From positions 434,001 through 498,000 of the forward strand of contig NZ_JABAIA010000003.1 of assembly GCF_012641275.1 (NCBI RefSeq): a stretch of 64,000 nucleotides of DNA, in the 5' to 3' direction. Source of the DNA: Chitinophaga varians (GTDB lineage: Bacteria > Bacteroidota > Bacteroidia > Chitinophagales > Chitinophagaceae). This document shows positions 53,892-63,116 of the stretch, one piece after another. Positions within the stretch are counted from its first letter, which is position 1. Every line of letters begins with the position of its first letter. The notes under the pieces were generated by a model. That model was given only the letters and a program-made list of their open reading frames with translations, had not been told where the DNA came from and did no database searches. A program made the translations under genes and the position numbers.

Positions 53892-56800
53892 TTAGAATGT
53901 CACGTTTACACCAAGGGAGTAGTTCTTCATCACGGGATAACCGTTCTGGTCGAGGCCCATACCGCCCGGTATTCTCAGGCCGAGCGATGAACGCTGGCTG
54001 GATGAAGGATTGGACTCGGGGTCCCAGCCGTCCCATTTGGTAATGGTGAGAAGGTTCTGCGCGTTCACATACACGCTGGCTGCCTTGAGTATTTTCAGGC
54101 GGCTCAGCAGGCCCTCGGGCAGGGTATAGGTCAGCGTTACGTCTTGCAGGCGGATAAAGCTTCTGGACACATAAGGCCCGAAGTTTTCACCCAGCGTGGC
54201 AACATATGCCGCGATGCTTCTGTATTTGGCATTCGGATTATTAGGTGTCCAGTAGTCGTATACAAAGCCGTTGTTGTTGCGGATATTGTCAGGGTTTTGC
54301 AGCATAATGCCGGGTGCGCCGAGGTATCCGTTTTTGCCGCCCTGGATAGTGTTGATGAAGAACTTCAGTTGGAATGCCTTGTACTGGAAGCTGTTGGAGA
54401 TGCCCAGGCTGTAGGACGGATCGAGTTTGCCTAATATCTGTTTGTCCTCCGGGGTGATCTTTCCATCTCCGTTCACATCTTCCACGCGGTATTGCCCGGC
54501 TTTAAAGCCTTGTGCGGCGAGGCCGGCGGGGATTTGCTCGCCCAGCTGGTACATACCGGTGATCTTATAGTCGTACACGACGCCGTAAGGCTGACCGATA
54601 AAGTAGCTTAATATAGGATCGCTGCCGTTGATCAGGTCATTTTTGGTACCGTCGATGTCCAGCACTTTGTTGCGGTTCCGGAAGAAGTTGGCGGTCACTT
54701 CCCATTTGAAGTTTTTGTTGGACACGGGTACGCCGGTGATGTTCAGTTCTTGTCCCCTGTTCTGGATTTTACCGATGTTGATCAGGAAGCTGTTGAAACC
54801 GGTTATGGTAGGCGTGGCCCTGGAGTTCAGCAGGTTGGTGGAATTGGAGAAGTACAGGTCCAGTGAGCCAAACAGCCGGTTGTCGAAGAAGGAAAAGTCT
54901 ACGCCGGTGTTAAACGATTTGGTGGTTTCCCAGCGCAGGCCGGAGTTGGGCAACTGGCTCAGGAAGGAGCCGAGTTGTGCGCCGCCGGAGGTGCCGTAGA
55001 GGTAACCGCTGGACAATCCTACGGTCATCTGGGAAAGGGTCTGGTAGCGGCCGACGGTCCTGTTGCCGGTAGCGCCGTAAGACAGTCTCAGTTTCAGGTC
55101 GTTGACAGCGTTGACAGACTTCAGGAAGTTTTCTTCTTTCAGGCGCCAGGCGAATGCAAGGGATGGGAAAGTAGCCCATTTGTTGGTGGCGGAGAAGCCG
55201 GAGAAACCGTCTCTTCTTACCGTACCGGTCAGGATATATTTTTTATCGAACGAATACGAGAGCCTGGCCATTTGGTACAGCGCTGTTTCCTGCCAGGGGA
55301 GTATGTCCATGTCGTTGGAAACGGTGAGCCGTGCCGGATCGCCCACGTCCAGCCTGTTGTAGGACAGTACGCCGTTGGTGATGCCGCCAGCGGACGTGCT
55401 GCTGCCGTCATGTTTGTTTTTTTCCGCGCCATACAGCAAAGTGAGGTCCACACCGTGTTTCCCGAAGTCCCTTTTATAGGTCAGGATGTTGTCGATCGTC
55501 AGGAAATAATTGGTCATGTATGTTTTGTAGGCGGTAGCTTCTACGTTAGGCGCATTGTAGTTGAACCTGTTCGTATAGATGTAGTTGTTACCGAAGTTCA
55601 CGCGGTAGTTCAGTCCTTTCACCTGCGGGATGTCCACGCTGACGAAGAAGTTCCCGATCATGTTCATGTTTCGGTCCAGGTCCCTGGAACGTCTGAGCAC
55701 TTCCAGTGCGGTGGGTGTAGTGGTTTGCGCGTAGAACTCCAGCATCTGGCCTGTTTTAGGATCGAAGGGGAGGTTGTACGGTTTCAGGAACATGATATCG
55801 GAGAAGGTGGGCGACACGCCACTGTAGTCGTTGATGGACAAACCTGTCTGTGCGCCTACTGTCAGCCATTCTGCGGGTTTGGCTTCGAGGTTGAGCCGGA
55901 TGCTGTTTCTCCGGTAGTCGTCATTTTTAACCAGGTTTACCTGGTCAAAATAACCATAACCTAAATAGAAACGGATCTTCTTTGATCTTCCGCTTAAACC
56001 GATGTTATGGTTGTGTATCCTGGGGCGGGAGTTGGTCATTAAGTCCCACCAGTTGGCTTCATAACCGTTTTTATAGTTGTCGCCTTCTATGCCGGGCATT
56101 TTCGTAGTGGGGTCCCAGTTAGGGTTCATTTTAGTAGGATCGTTGGGATCACGGCTTTCGGTAAGGTACCAGTCGCCGAGCTTCTGTATGTACTGGGCGC
56201 CGGAGGCAGGTCTCATGTCTTTTTTGGTCATCTCCTGCATAGAGTAGGACCCGCTGTAGTCTACCGTGAGCTTGTCTATCCCGCTGGCGCCGCTTTTGGT
56301 GGTGATCAGCACCACCCCGTTGGACGCCTGGGAGCCATACACGGCAGCAGCGCTGGCATCTTTCAACAGGTCGATGCTGGCGATATCTGACGGGTTGATG
56401 GAGGTGAGCGATCCCCGGTATATCAGGCCGTCCACTACGATCAACGGGGAGGTGGTGCCGGAGATGGAGTTTCTGCCGCGTACCATCAGGGTAGGATCGC
56501 TGCCGGCCCTGTTCACCTGTCCGACGGTGAGACCGGGCACTGTGCCCCTTAAAGAAGACATCACGTTGGCGTTGGGGGATTGTTTCTGTACCTGCAGATC
56601 GGCCTTGGCTACTGCACCGGTAACGTCCTGTCTTTTCCGGGTGCCATAGCCCACTACCACCACGCTGGTCAGTTCACTGACGGTAGACGTTAGTACCAGC
56701 GATAGTTCCGGGTTTTTGCCCTGGATGATTTTATATCCTGCAAATGATTTGGCGTCGTAGCCGATCATGCGGGAGCTGAAGGTGTAGTTGCCCGCCGGTA

Positions 56801-57017
56801 AGTTGGTGAAGGTGAATTTACCGACGCTGTCGGAGATGGCGACTTTCACGCGGTGGCCGTTGGACACCGCTTCCACAGATGCGCCGGGAAGTGGTGAACC
56901 GCCCGCGTCTTTAACTGTTCCGCTTACATGGCCGGTGTTTTGTTGAGCATACGTTTGCATAAACATGGCACAAATGGAGAGCATTGTGGCAATAGTTGTT
57001 TTTACTATTCCTCCCAT
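53892..57017 (-). CDS. susC: SusC-like TonB-dependent transporter (PUL 3)
   Basis: 1041 residues: signal peptide (ending QTYAQ), carboxypeptidase-like sandwich (about 28-112, HVSGTVKDAGGSPLPGASVEA), plug (about 118-245, VVVVGYGTRKRQDVTGAVAKA, IDLLKDASAAAVYGSQASNGVVLITT), barrel ending LGVNVTF. No STN domain. The 197 bp before its start separate it from GH95 and contain a perfect LacI-type palindrome, so it is probably transcribed from its own regulated promoter. Imports fucose-containing oligosaccharides, by inference from GH95. Confidence 0.95.
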   Translation of the reverse strand: MGGIVKTTIATMLSICAMFMQTYAQQNTGHVSGTVKDAGGSPLPGASVEAVSNGHRVKVAISDSVGKFTFTNLPAGNYTFSSRMIGYDAKSFAGYKIIQGKNPELSLVLTSTVSELTSVVVVGYGTRKRQDVTGAVAKADLQVQKQSPNANVMSSLRGTVPGLTVGQVNRAGSDPTLMVRGRNSISGTTSPLIVVDGLIYRGSLTSINPSDIASIDLLKDASAAAVYGSQASNGVVLITTKSGASGIDKLTVDYSGSYSMQEMTKKDMRPASGAQYIQKLGDWYLTESRDPNDPTKMNPNWDPTTKMPGIEGDNYKNGYEANWWDLMTNSRPRIHNHNIGLSGRSKKIRFYLGYGYFDQVNLVKNDDYRRNSIRLNLEAKPAEWLTVGAQTGLSINDYSGVSPTFSDIMFLKPYNLPFDPKTGQMLEFYAQTTTPTALEVLRRSRDLDRNMNMIGNFFVSVDIPQVKGLNYRVNFGNNYIYTNRFNYNAPNVEATAYKTYMTNYFLTIDNILTYKRDFGKHGVDLTLLYGAEKNKHDGSSTSAGGITNGVLSYNRLDVGDPARLTVSNDMDILPWQETALYQMARLSYSFDKKYILTGTVRRDGFSGFSATNKWATFPSLAFAWRLKEENFLKSVNAVNDLKLRLSYGATGNRTVGRYQTLSQMTVGLSSGYLYGTSGGAQLGSFLSQLPNSGLRWETTKSFNTGVDFSFFDNRLFGSLDLYFSNSTNLLNSRATPTITGFNSFLINIGKIQNRGQELNITGVPVSNKNFKWEVTANFFRNRNKVLDIDGTKNDLINGSDPILSYFIGQPYGVVYDYKITGMYQLGEQIPAGLAAQGFKAGQYRVEDVNGDGKITPEDKQILGKLDPSYSLGISNSFQYKAFQLKFFINTIQGGKNGYLGAPGIMLQNPDNIRNNNGFVYDYWTPNNPNAKYRSIAAYVATLGENFGPYVSRSFIRLQDVTLTYTLPEGLLSRLKILKAASVYVNAQNLLTITKWDGWDPESNPSSSQRSSLGLRIPGGMGLDQNGYPVMKNYSLGVNVTF

Positions 57018-57166
57018 AAAACGATTTTTTGAATGATAGATGTCTGGTGATAAAGCAATACCCGGAATAGCCTGTCAGGCTACTCATGTTGTACATTCTG
57101 TAGGTTTAAAAGTTTTTTCCTAACGTGTTTGGAATACTGGCGATGTTGGTTTTGTTTGTTGGTTTG

Positions 57167-57190
57167 ATTTATGCAAAGGTTTGCATAAAT
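57167..57190. promoter_or_regulatory. Perfect 24-bp palindrome, LacI-family-type operator
   Basis: ATTTATGCAAA (57167-57177) and TTTGCATAAAT (57180-57190) are exact reverse complements around GG. The core TGCAAA-GG-TTTGCA differs at one central base from the known LacI-family consensus TGCAAACGTTTGCA. It lies 150 bp upstream of susC and 24 bp past the GH95 stop. No LacI-family gene is in the window. Confidence 0.65.
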
Positions 57191-57214
57191 GATGAAAAAA
57201 TTATTGTTTTGGTT

Positions 57215-59716
57215 TTACATGACTTTAGATAATTGGCTGTTGAGTTTGATGACTTCGTTTTTCCGGGTGATGTAACTGGCGGATGAATCATCTGTTTTAA
57301 TATGCAGGTTTCCGCCGAGCCTGGAAGTGACGGTAGCATGCAGCAGTTTGCCGTTTTGCCATTCCATGTCGATCACGAATCCGCCGCGTGCGCACAGGCC
57401 GGTCACACGGCCGGATGCCAGCGCATCAGGCAGGGAGGGTAGCAGCGCGATCTCGAAGGTGCCGTCGCTTTTCCTGTGCTGGCTTTGCAGCAGCATTTCT
57501 GCGATAGCGGCGGTGGCGCCGAAGTTGCCATCGATCTGAAAAGGCGGATGATTATCGAACAGGTTGGGCAGTGTTTTTTTGGTGAGCAGCCCGGACAGCA
57601 GCCGGAAGGCGTGGTTGCCGTCATGGAGGCGGTTCCACATATTGATTTTCCAGGCGAGGCTCCAGCCGGTGCCGTCATCGCCGCGGCCTTCCAGTGTTTT
57701 GCGTGCTGCTGCGGCCAGTTCAGGCGTGCCCTCCATGGTAATTTGGTTGCCGGGATATAAGCCAAAAAGATGGGAGGTATGCCGGTGATGCGGCTCTTTT
57801 TCGGGGTAATCTTCTGCCCATTCCATAATACGGCCGGTAGCGGGACTGATACGCACCGGTGCCAGCCGCTTTAACGTGGCAGCGCATTGTTCCCGGAAAG
57901 CAGCATCTATGCCCAATGTGGAGGACGCAGCGATGCAGTTGCTCAGCAGGTCGTGAATGATTTCTATGTCCATGGTGGCGCCATAGGTAAATACAGAGCT
58001 GGTGCCATCAGGCAGCAGGAACGCATTCTCGGGAGAGTAGGAGGGGTTGGTGACCAGTTTGCCCGGGCATACGGTGCCTGCCGGTGCTTCCACGAGGAAG
58101 TCGAGCATAAATTCCGCAGCGCCTTTCATGAGCGGGTAACCCCGTTGTGACAGGAATGTTTTATCGCCGGTATAGCAGTAATGTTCCCAGAGATGTTGTG
58201 CCAGCCATGCCGCGCCCATAGGCCATATGCCCTGGGGGCCGTCGGCGGGTGCGGTGAATCCCCAGGCGTCGGTCAGGTGATGTACCACCCAGCCTTTGGC
58301 GCCGTAGGTTTGCCGTGCGGTGCGTGCGCCGGGTTTGACGAGCGCTTCTTCCAGATCAAACAGCGGCTGGTGCAGTTCACTCAGGTTGGTGATTTCAGCC
58401 GGCCAGTAGTTCATCTGTACGTTGATATTGGTATGGTAGTCTGCATTCCATGGTGGCGTCATCTGCCACGCCCAGAGTCCCTGCAGGTTGGCAGGCATAT
58501 GCCCCGGTTGGGAACTGGAGATAAGAAGGTAGCGGCCAAACTGAAAATACAAGGCCACGAGGCCGGCATCGGGACTGCCCGTGCGGCGTGCATATTCCAG
58601 CCGTTCGTCGGTAGGCAGCGCGGCGGCTACGGTGTCGCCTGTATGAAAATCCAGCGTCATTCTGTCGGCATATTTTTTATAAGCCGCGATGTGCGCTGAT
58701 TTTAAAGCGGTATATGTTTTGGCAGCAGCTGCGGCAGCATAAGTCCTGCTTTGTTGTACCGGATCGGTGCTGACGGTAGTAACGCCCTTGGCCAGGTTTT
58801 TTAAACCGGGGTAGTTGGTGGCGCCGGTTATATATAAAGTGACGTCGTTGGCATTCTCCACATACAGGATGCCGTTCCTGATGTAAACACGGCCGCCATT
58901 GTTCATGACTTTGGCGCGGGCTGCAAACCTTATCCCACGGGGTTTTCCGGTGGTGTCTTTAATAGGCAGCCGGCCTTCCAGCAGGAGCGCCGCAGCATCT
59001 TTCGGATCGGGAAGGCATTGTGCGTCCTGCTGTCGTTTAAGCGTAAAGCGGAAGTTTATTTTGTCACGCGCGCTGGCGGTAAATCTTACCACGACGGCGT
59101 TGTCAACGAAAGAGGCGAAACTTTCCCGGGTATAGGTTACGCCGTCAGCAGTGTATTTTACGGTGGCCACGGCGGTGGAAACATCGAGGCTGCGACTGTA
59201 ATTCTCTGCGCTGGTAGTCGGTTGATCGAGCCACAGCTCACCGAGCGACTGGTATGGTTTTATCCTTTCGGGCACGCCCAGCATGGTTTTGCTGGCGAGT
59301 TTGACGGCTTCGTTGTTTTTGTTTTCAAACAGCAGCTGTCTTACTTCCGGCAGTGCTTTTAAGGCCGCGGGATTGTCAGCGTCTCTCGGGTAGCCGTCCC
59401 ATAATGTACTTTCGTTTAGCTGTATCCGTTCGTCCGCTACGCCGCCGAATATCATGGCGCCCATGCGGCCGTTGCCTACCGGCAGCGCCTCTTCCCATAC
59501 GCGTGCGGGACGGCGGTACCACAATACAGGCCCGTCTGGCTTGCCGGCCTGACCGCTGCATTGCGCCCTGTCATCCCAACGGGCGGTGATGTCGGCAGTC
59601 CTTTCGGCAGCAGGCAGGATGCCCGTCTGCGCTTGCGCCGTGGCTGTGGTAGTGGTAAACATCAATCCGGTGAACCAGATATAGTTTCTGAACGCGGAAC
59701 GTATTGGTTGATACAT
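57215..59716 (-). CDS. GH95 alpha-L-fucosidase (or alpha-L-galactosidase)
   Basis: 833 residues from ATG 59716 (a TTG one codon earlier is unlikely), signal peptide ending ATAQAQ. GH95 features: [28 protein letters not shown] at the start of the N-terminal beta-domain, [13 protein letters not shown], and an (alpha/alpha)6 core with [13 protein letters not shown] (Asn430 and Asn432), [10 protein letters not shown] (Glu563) and [14 protein letters not shown] (Asp729). These are likely the equivalents of the Asn pair, acid and Asp described for the family's inverting alpha-1,2-fucosidase. Such enzymes remove alpha-1,2-linked L-fucose from xyloglucan or host glycans; some prefer L-galactose. First gene of the minus-strand PUL 3. 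Confidence 0.93.
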   Translation of the reverse strand: MYQPIRSAFRNYIWFTGLMFTTTTATAQAQTGILPAAERTADITARWDDRAQCSGQAGKPDGPVLWYRRPARVWEEALPVGNGRMGAMIFGGVADERIQLNESTLWDGYPRDADNPAALKALPEVRQLLFENKNNEAVKLASKTMLGVPERIKPYQSLGELWLDQPTTSAENYSRSLDVSTAVATVKYTADGVTYTRESFASFVDNAVVVRFTASARDKINFRFTLKRQQDAQCLPDPKDAAALLLEGRLPIKDTTGKPRGIRFAARAKVMNNGGRVYIRNGILYVENANDVTLYITGATNYPGLKNLAKGVTTVSTDPVQQSRTYAAAAAAKTYTALKSAHIAAYKKYADRMTLDFHTGDTVAAALPTDERLEYARRTGSPDAGLVALYFQFGRYLLISSSQPGHMPANLQGLWAWQMTPPWNADYHTNINVQMNYWPAEITNLSELHQPLFDLEEALVKPGARTARQTYGAKGWVVHHLTDAWGFTAPADGPQGIWPMGAAWLAQHLWEHYCYTGDKTFLSQRGYPLMKGAAEFMLDFLVEAPAGTVCPGKLVTNPSYSPENAFLLPDGTSSVFTYGATMDIEIIHDLLSNCIAASSTLGIDAAFREQCAATLKRLAPVRISPATGRIMEWAEDYPEKEPHHRHTSHLFGLYPGNQITMEGTPELAAAARKTLEGRGDDGTGWSLAWKINMWNRLHDGNHAFRLLSGLLTKKTLPNLFDNHPPFQIDGNFGATAAIAEMLLQSQHRKSDGTFEIALLPSLPDALASGRVTGLCARGGFVIDMEWQNGKLLHATVTSRLGGNLHIKTDDSSASYITRKNEVIKLNSQLSKVM

Positions 59717-60023
59717 CAATCGATTGTTTTTTTCAGGGACGTTGACAGAAAATTATAAAATAAATACTATCGCCGGCAGCAAATTCCTGCTACCGGTAAA
59801 ATAATACCAGCAATTGCTCAATTAGTATTCAAAATGGCTGTGGATGGGCGATGTACGGGACTGGCCGTAGTGTGCTAGTGTTAAAACGACGCTTATTTTC
59901 AGGTATATTGTTATACAAAAAGCCATGCAACCTGAAGTGAATCCAAAAGTTTGAACGGCTTTTTGATTGAGTGGCTTTAGTTACATGGCTTTTGTGTGTT
60001 AAAGAAAAAAATGCGCATCTGTA
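59717..60023. other. 307-bp spacer with inverted repeats, no gene seen
   Basis: CCGGCAGCA/TGCTACCGG (about 59773-59797, one mismatch) and a wider pair CAAAAAGCCATG (59916-59927) and CATGGCTTTTG (59984-59994) stand out. The second pair lies just past the stop of the dioxygenase-like gene. No ORF of credible coding character was found; it should also hold the GH95 promoter. Confidence 0.4.
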
Positions 60024-60800
60024 TTAGCTGCCCAATGCCAGTCTGATAGCTTCTTCTACAGGAGAGCAGGGGCACGCCCGTTCCGTTTTCATCAGCCTGT
60101 CTTTCAACAGCAGCGGCGGCTGCGCCAGAAACCGTGGCGTTTTTCCCCGGTGTGCCTGCGCCGCATGTACCAGAAAAGGATGGCAGAGGTATACTGTACC
60201 GGCGTTACCGACAGCGATTATTTCTTCTCTTGGCGGCAACGACGGAAGCTGTGCCGCTATTTCAAGAACAGTCATCCCTTGTTCTCCGGCCGGTTGCAAC
60301 AGCCGGGCAATGTCCAGGTGTGACCCCACACGAAGCCTTGTCGGCGCATCGTCCTCTCCGATATCGGAATACAGGAACAACATGAGCAACCCCCTGTTCC
60401 TGGAATGCCAGTTGACCCGCCACTCAAGATAATTCACCGGATTATCGCCAAAGCTGGCATCTACATGCCAGCCGGTGTCTCCAGGATCTTCTACGGATGG
60501 AAAACGAACCGGGAAAGTACCCATGCTCCTGCAAGGCAGCCACCTGTCTTTTCCCACCAGCTGGTCAAAAGCGGTATGCAATACCGGTGTATTGGCTGAT
60601 TGTACAAAAGGCGGCTGGGAATACATGCCCAGCCGGATAACGGGCTGCTTCCAGGCAGACGGGTCAGGACCAACGCCAAGGTCGTTCCACAAAATATCCC
60701 GCACCTCAGCAGCAAGGGCGGTACTAAAGGCATCGTCTATACGAACAAAACCTTTTTCAATAAACTGTTTTATCTGGGTTGCATTGAATACTTCTTCCAT
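60024..60800 (-). CDS. Phytanoyl-CoA dioxygenase-like Fe(II)/2-oxoglutarate oxygenase
   Basis: 258 residues from ATG 60800, chosen because MEEVFNATQIKQFIEKGFVRIDDAF is the usual PhyH N-terminus; the longer frame to 60866 has no matching sequence. The iron triad appears as His112 and Asp114 in TGWHVDASF and His212 in CHPFLVHAAQAHRG, with a downstream Arg for 2-oxoglutarate. An RVGSH segment before the C-terminal strands is also typical. PhyH-family proteins hydroxylate small molecules, including natural products. Transcribed alone, divergent from the SDR gene. No neighbour identifies the substrate; a link to the terpene locus 8 kb away is possible but unsupported. Confidence 0.82.
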   Translation of the reverse strand: MEEVFNATQIKQFIEKGFVRIDDAFSTALAAEVRDILWNDLGVGPDPSAWKQPVIRLGMYSQPPFVQSANTPVLHTAFDQLVGKDRWLPCRSMGTFPVRFPSVEDPGDTGWHVDASFGDNPVNYLEWRVNWHSRNRGLLMLFLYSDIGEDDAPTRLRVGSHLDIARLLQPAGEQGMTVLEIAAQLPSLPPREEIIAVGNAGTVYLCHPFLVHAAQAHRGKTPRFLAQPPLLLKDRLMKTERACPCSPVEEAIRLALGS

Positions 60801-60967
60801 AAAAAAATGATGAGCATGAACAAATAGAATTATACCACACCTGTGATCAGGCGCGCTACAGTACAAAAGAAGAAGTATTAAAGTGTTGGTGTCATCCTCA
60901 TAACCTTAAAAATAGGCAAAAAAGTCAATTCTTTCGAAAACACCCCTGTCTGGTCTTCTCAGCAATA

Positions 60968-60975
60968 TATCTTTG
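60968..60975 (+). promoter_or_regulatory. Candidate -7 box before the SDR gene
   Basis: TATCTTTG fits TAnnTTTG and lies 66 bases before the SDR ATG. A second near match CAACTTTG is at 61011-61018. No clear -33 element was found for either. Confidence 0.35.
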
Positions 60976-61041
60976 GACGTTTCACCAAGCTATTTTGTAA
61001 CTGGTTTGTTCAACTTTGTGGTGTACTAATTCTCTCGGTAT

Positions 61042-61830
61042 ATGAGCAAAACCATTTTAATAACAGGTGCAGCCAGCGGATTTGGCAAAATTGCCGCGTT
61101 TAAACTGGCGGAAAAAGGACATAACGTCATTGCCACAACGCAGGTATATCCGCAAATGAGCGACCTGATCCGCGAAGCGGCGGAAAAAGGCATAGAACTC
61201 ACGGTAAACAAACTGGACGTGACCAACTCCCGCGATATTGCCTATGTGCTTAAAAAATATGACATCGATATTTTAATCAGCAACGCAGGCATTATGGAAG
61301 GCGGTCCTATAGCGGAACAGCCGCTGGAACTGGTACGCTCCATGTTCGATGTGAATTTTTTCGGCGCCCTGGAACTGGCACAGGGGTTCATTAAAAAATT
61401 CATCCAACAGAAAAAAGGAAAGATAGTATTCACGTCCTCTATGGGAGGTCTGTGGACGGTGCCTTACGTGGCGGCATACTGTGCTTCCAAACACGCGCTG
61501 GAGGCTATTGCAGAGGGACTGAAAACAGAACTGGCCCCGTTTAATATTAAAATTGCCACCTGTAATCCTGGTGTTTTCGGGACAGGCTTTAACGACCGGG
61601 GAGCGGATTCTATTGGCCGCTGGTATGATCCGGCCGTTAATTTCACGCCGGCAAGCGCATTTGATGGAGTTGCTGACTCCCTCGCACATCAATTAAACCC
61701 CGAATCCATGGCAGACGTCATTGTAAATGTGGCGCTGGACGAAACCCCTAACTTTAGAAACGTGCATCCGAAAGAAACAGAAGATTTTGTGAAACAACTG
61801 CAAAGTGACGCCTGGTCAGTAAAAAGTTAG
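61042..61830 (+). CDS. Short-chain dehydrogenase/reductase
   Basis: 262 residues, classical SDR: nucleotide-binding TGAASGFG (8-15), NAG (81-83), Ser133 in VFTSSMGG and Tyr146-x-x-x-Lys150 in YCASK. NAD(P)-dependent oxidoreductase in the cytosol; substrate unknown. The C-terminal part (about 190-262) is of the type common in plain SDRs without extra domains. A tight terminator-like hairpin separates it from the GlcG-like gene, so co-transcription with that gene would need readthrough. Confidence 0.9.
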   Translation: MSKTILITGAASGFGKIAAFKLAEKGHNVIATTQVYPQMSDLIREAAEKGIELTVNKLDVTNSRDIAYVLKKYDIDILISNAGIMEGGPIAEQPLELVRSMFDVNFFGALELAQGFIKKFIQQKKGKIVFTSSMGGLWTVPYVAAYCASKHALEAIAEGLKTELAPFNIKIATCNPGVFGTGFNDRGADSIGRWYDPAVNFTPASAFDGVADSLAHQLNPESMADVIVNVALDETPNFRNVHPKETEDFVKQLQSDAWSVKS

Positions 61831-61834
61831 GACA

Positions 61835-61865
61835 ATGCACAGGCATTTGCCTGTGCATTTCTTTT
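61835..61865 (+). terminator. Intrinsic terminator after the SDR gene
   Basis: ATGCACAGGCA (61835-61845) and TGCCTGTGCAT (61848-61858) pair perfectly, followed by TTCTTTTAT. Confidence 0.8.
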
Positions 61866-61889
61866 ATCATCCACCATAAAAAACAAAAG

Positions 61890-62291
61890 ATGAATATTAC
61901 ATATGACAGTGCGGTAAATGCTTTGTCGGCCGCCATAGAAAAAGCAAGGGAATTGAACACGCCGGTAAGCATTGCCGTGGTGGACGCCGGCGGCCACCTG
62001 GTGGCTTTCGGGCGTTGGAACAGCGTATATGGCGTGGCAGACTTCGCCGTGAAAAAAGCTAAAACGGCGGTCATGTTTGGCGTGGACACCGATGTTATGG
62101 GCGCCATCATTGCCGGCGCCGGTATGAACGGATACGGCATGATCAATGCCAACGACGGCCTGCTGACCATTGCAGGCGGCGTCACCATAAAAGACAAAAC
62201 AGGAAATATCATTGGCGCCATCGCCTCATCCGGTGGCACACCGGAACAGGACAAAGAAATTGCCATGGCCGGGGCATGCGGAAATCTTTAG
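61890..62291 (+). CDS. GlcG/HbpS-family (DUF336) protein
   Basis: 133 residues, no signal peptide. Family signatures: TPVSIAVVDAGGHLVAFGRWN, DFAVKKAKTAVMFG, NANDGLLTIAGGVTIKD and GAIASSGGTPEQDKEIAMAG. The family forms small oligomers, binds haem or small ligands in HbpS, and accompanies oxidative enzymes in GlcG and PduO-like proteins. Function here is unknown; encoded between an SDR and an AraC regulator, a setting suggesting a redox or detoxification unit. Its stop codon lies inside a perfect 9-bp hairpin. Confidence 0.88.
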   Translation: MNITYDSAVNALSAAIEKARELNTPVSIAVVDAGGHLVAFGRWNSVYGVADFAVKKAKTAVMFGVDTDVMGAIIAGAGMNGYGMINANDGLLTIAGGVTIKDKTGNIIGAIASSGGTPEQDKEIAMAGACGNL

Positions 62292-62300
62292 GATTTCCGC
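62278..62300 (+). terminator. Perfect 9-bp hairpin at the GlcG stop codon
   Basis: GCGGAAATC (62278-62286) pairs with GATTTCCGC (62292-62300) around TTTAG, which carries part of the stop codon. No T-run, so possibly a weak terminator or an mRNA-stability element ahead of the AraC gene. Confidence 0.45.
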
Positions 62301-62312
62301 GATATTCGTATT

Positions 62313-63116
62313 ATGGAAGCAACATCTGAAATCATATTTGACAGGTTTGTCTATTCCTGCGCTTTCGAAAAGTACAGAGGACATGAAGAGTTTATACCCG
62401 AACATTTTTTGGGGTTTCAACTCGCAGGGGAGACACATGCGTTCCATGCTGATGGTCAGGCCATCATCCGGGAAAATACCGTGGTGTTTGTCCCTAAAAA
62501 TCAGCTCATCCGCACCATTAAATATCCTTCCAAAGAAGGAAACTATCAGTTCCTGGCTATCACACTCGATACAGAGGCATTGCGGCGCTACGCGGCGGAA
62601 AACAAAATCAGCGTCAGTAAGGGATACAGAAACAGTCAAAAACTGTTCTTCAAACCGGACGAGTTTTTCAAGAGTTATTTTCTGTCGCTGTCCCCTTATG
62701 TTAACCGCACTAAACAAGCTACTCCCAAACTGGCAGACCTGAAAATCAGGGAGGCCATAGAACTGTTGCTGCAAAGCAATCCGGACTTCAAAAACCTGCT
62801 GTTTGATTTTTCGGAGCCGCACAAAATAGACCTGCAGGAGTTTATGCAACAGAACTATATGTTCAACGTTCCGGTGGCCACCCTGGCCAGACTGACCGGG
62901 CGAAGCCTCTCCGGCTTTAAACGTGATTTCGCGAAAACATTCGGCACCACCCCTAAAATATGGCTGAAAGAAAGGCGGCTGGAGGAAGCACATTACCTCA
63001 TCAGGCATAAACAACAAAAGCCGGCGGACTTCTACCTGGACCTGGGCTTTGAAAACCTGTCCCACTTTTATTTCGCGTTCAGGCAGAAGTATGGTGTTAC
63101 AACTTCAGCATTATAA
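62313..63116 (+). CDS. AraC-family regulator
   Basis: 267 residues. The N-terminal part (about 15-165) is a cupin-like sensor region ([37 protein letters not shown]). The C-terminal DNA-binding part (about 170-265) contains [26 protein letters not shown] and [20 protein letters not shown]. The second helix-turn-helix of the AraC type is clear; the first is a divergent version. Directly downstream of the GlcG-like gene (21 bp), so it probably controls this SDR/GlcG set. Its last 6 bases overlap the converging ilvD gene. Confidence 0.88.
   Translation: MEATSEIIFDRFVYSCAFEKYRGHEEFIPEHFLGFQLAGETHAFHADGQAIIRENTVVFVPKNQLIRTIKYPSKEGNYQFLAITLDTEALRRYAAENKISVSKGYRNSQKLFFKPDEFFKSYFLSLSPYVNRTKQATPKLADLKIREAIELLLQSNPDFKNLLFDFSEPHKIDLQEFMQQNYMFNVPVATLARLTGRSLSGFKRDFAKTFGTTPKIWLKERRLEEAHYLIRHKQQKPADFYLDLGFENLSHFYFAFRQKYGVTTSAL

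Noticed and set aside
54975..55964. Long plus-strand open frame inside PUL 3 susC
   Set aside because: The minus-strand SusC is unambiguous over its full length; the opposing frame is a by-product of codon bias.
57167..57190. Palindrome read as a terminator for GH95
   Set aside because: The arms are AT-rich, the centre is only two bases and no proper T-run follows, so a DNA operator fits better.
62226..63065. 279-codon minus-strand frame opposite the AraC gene
   Set aside because: No motif, and it would overlap the clear AraC gene almost entirely.
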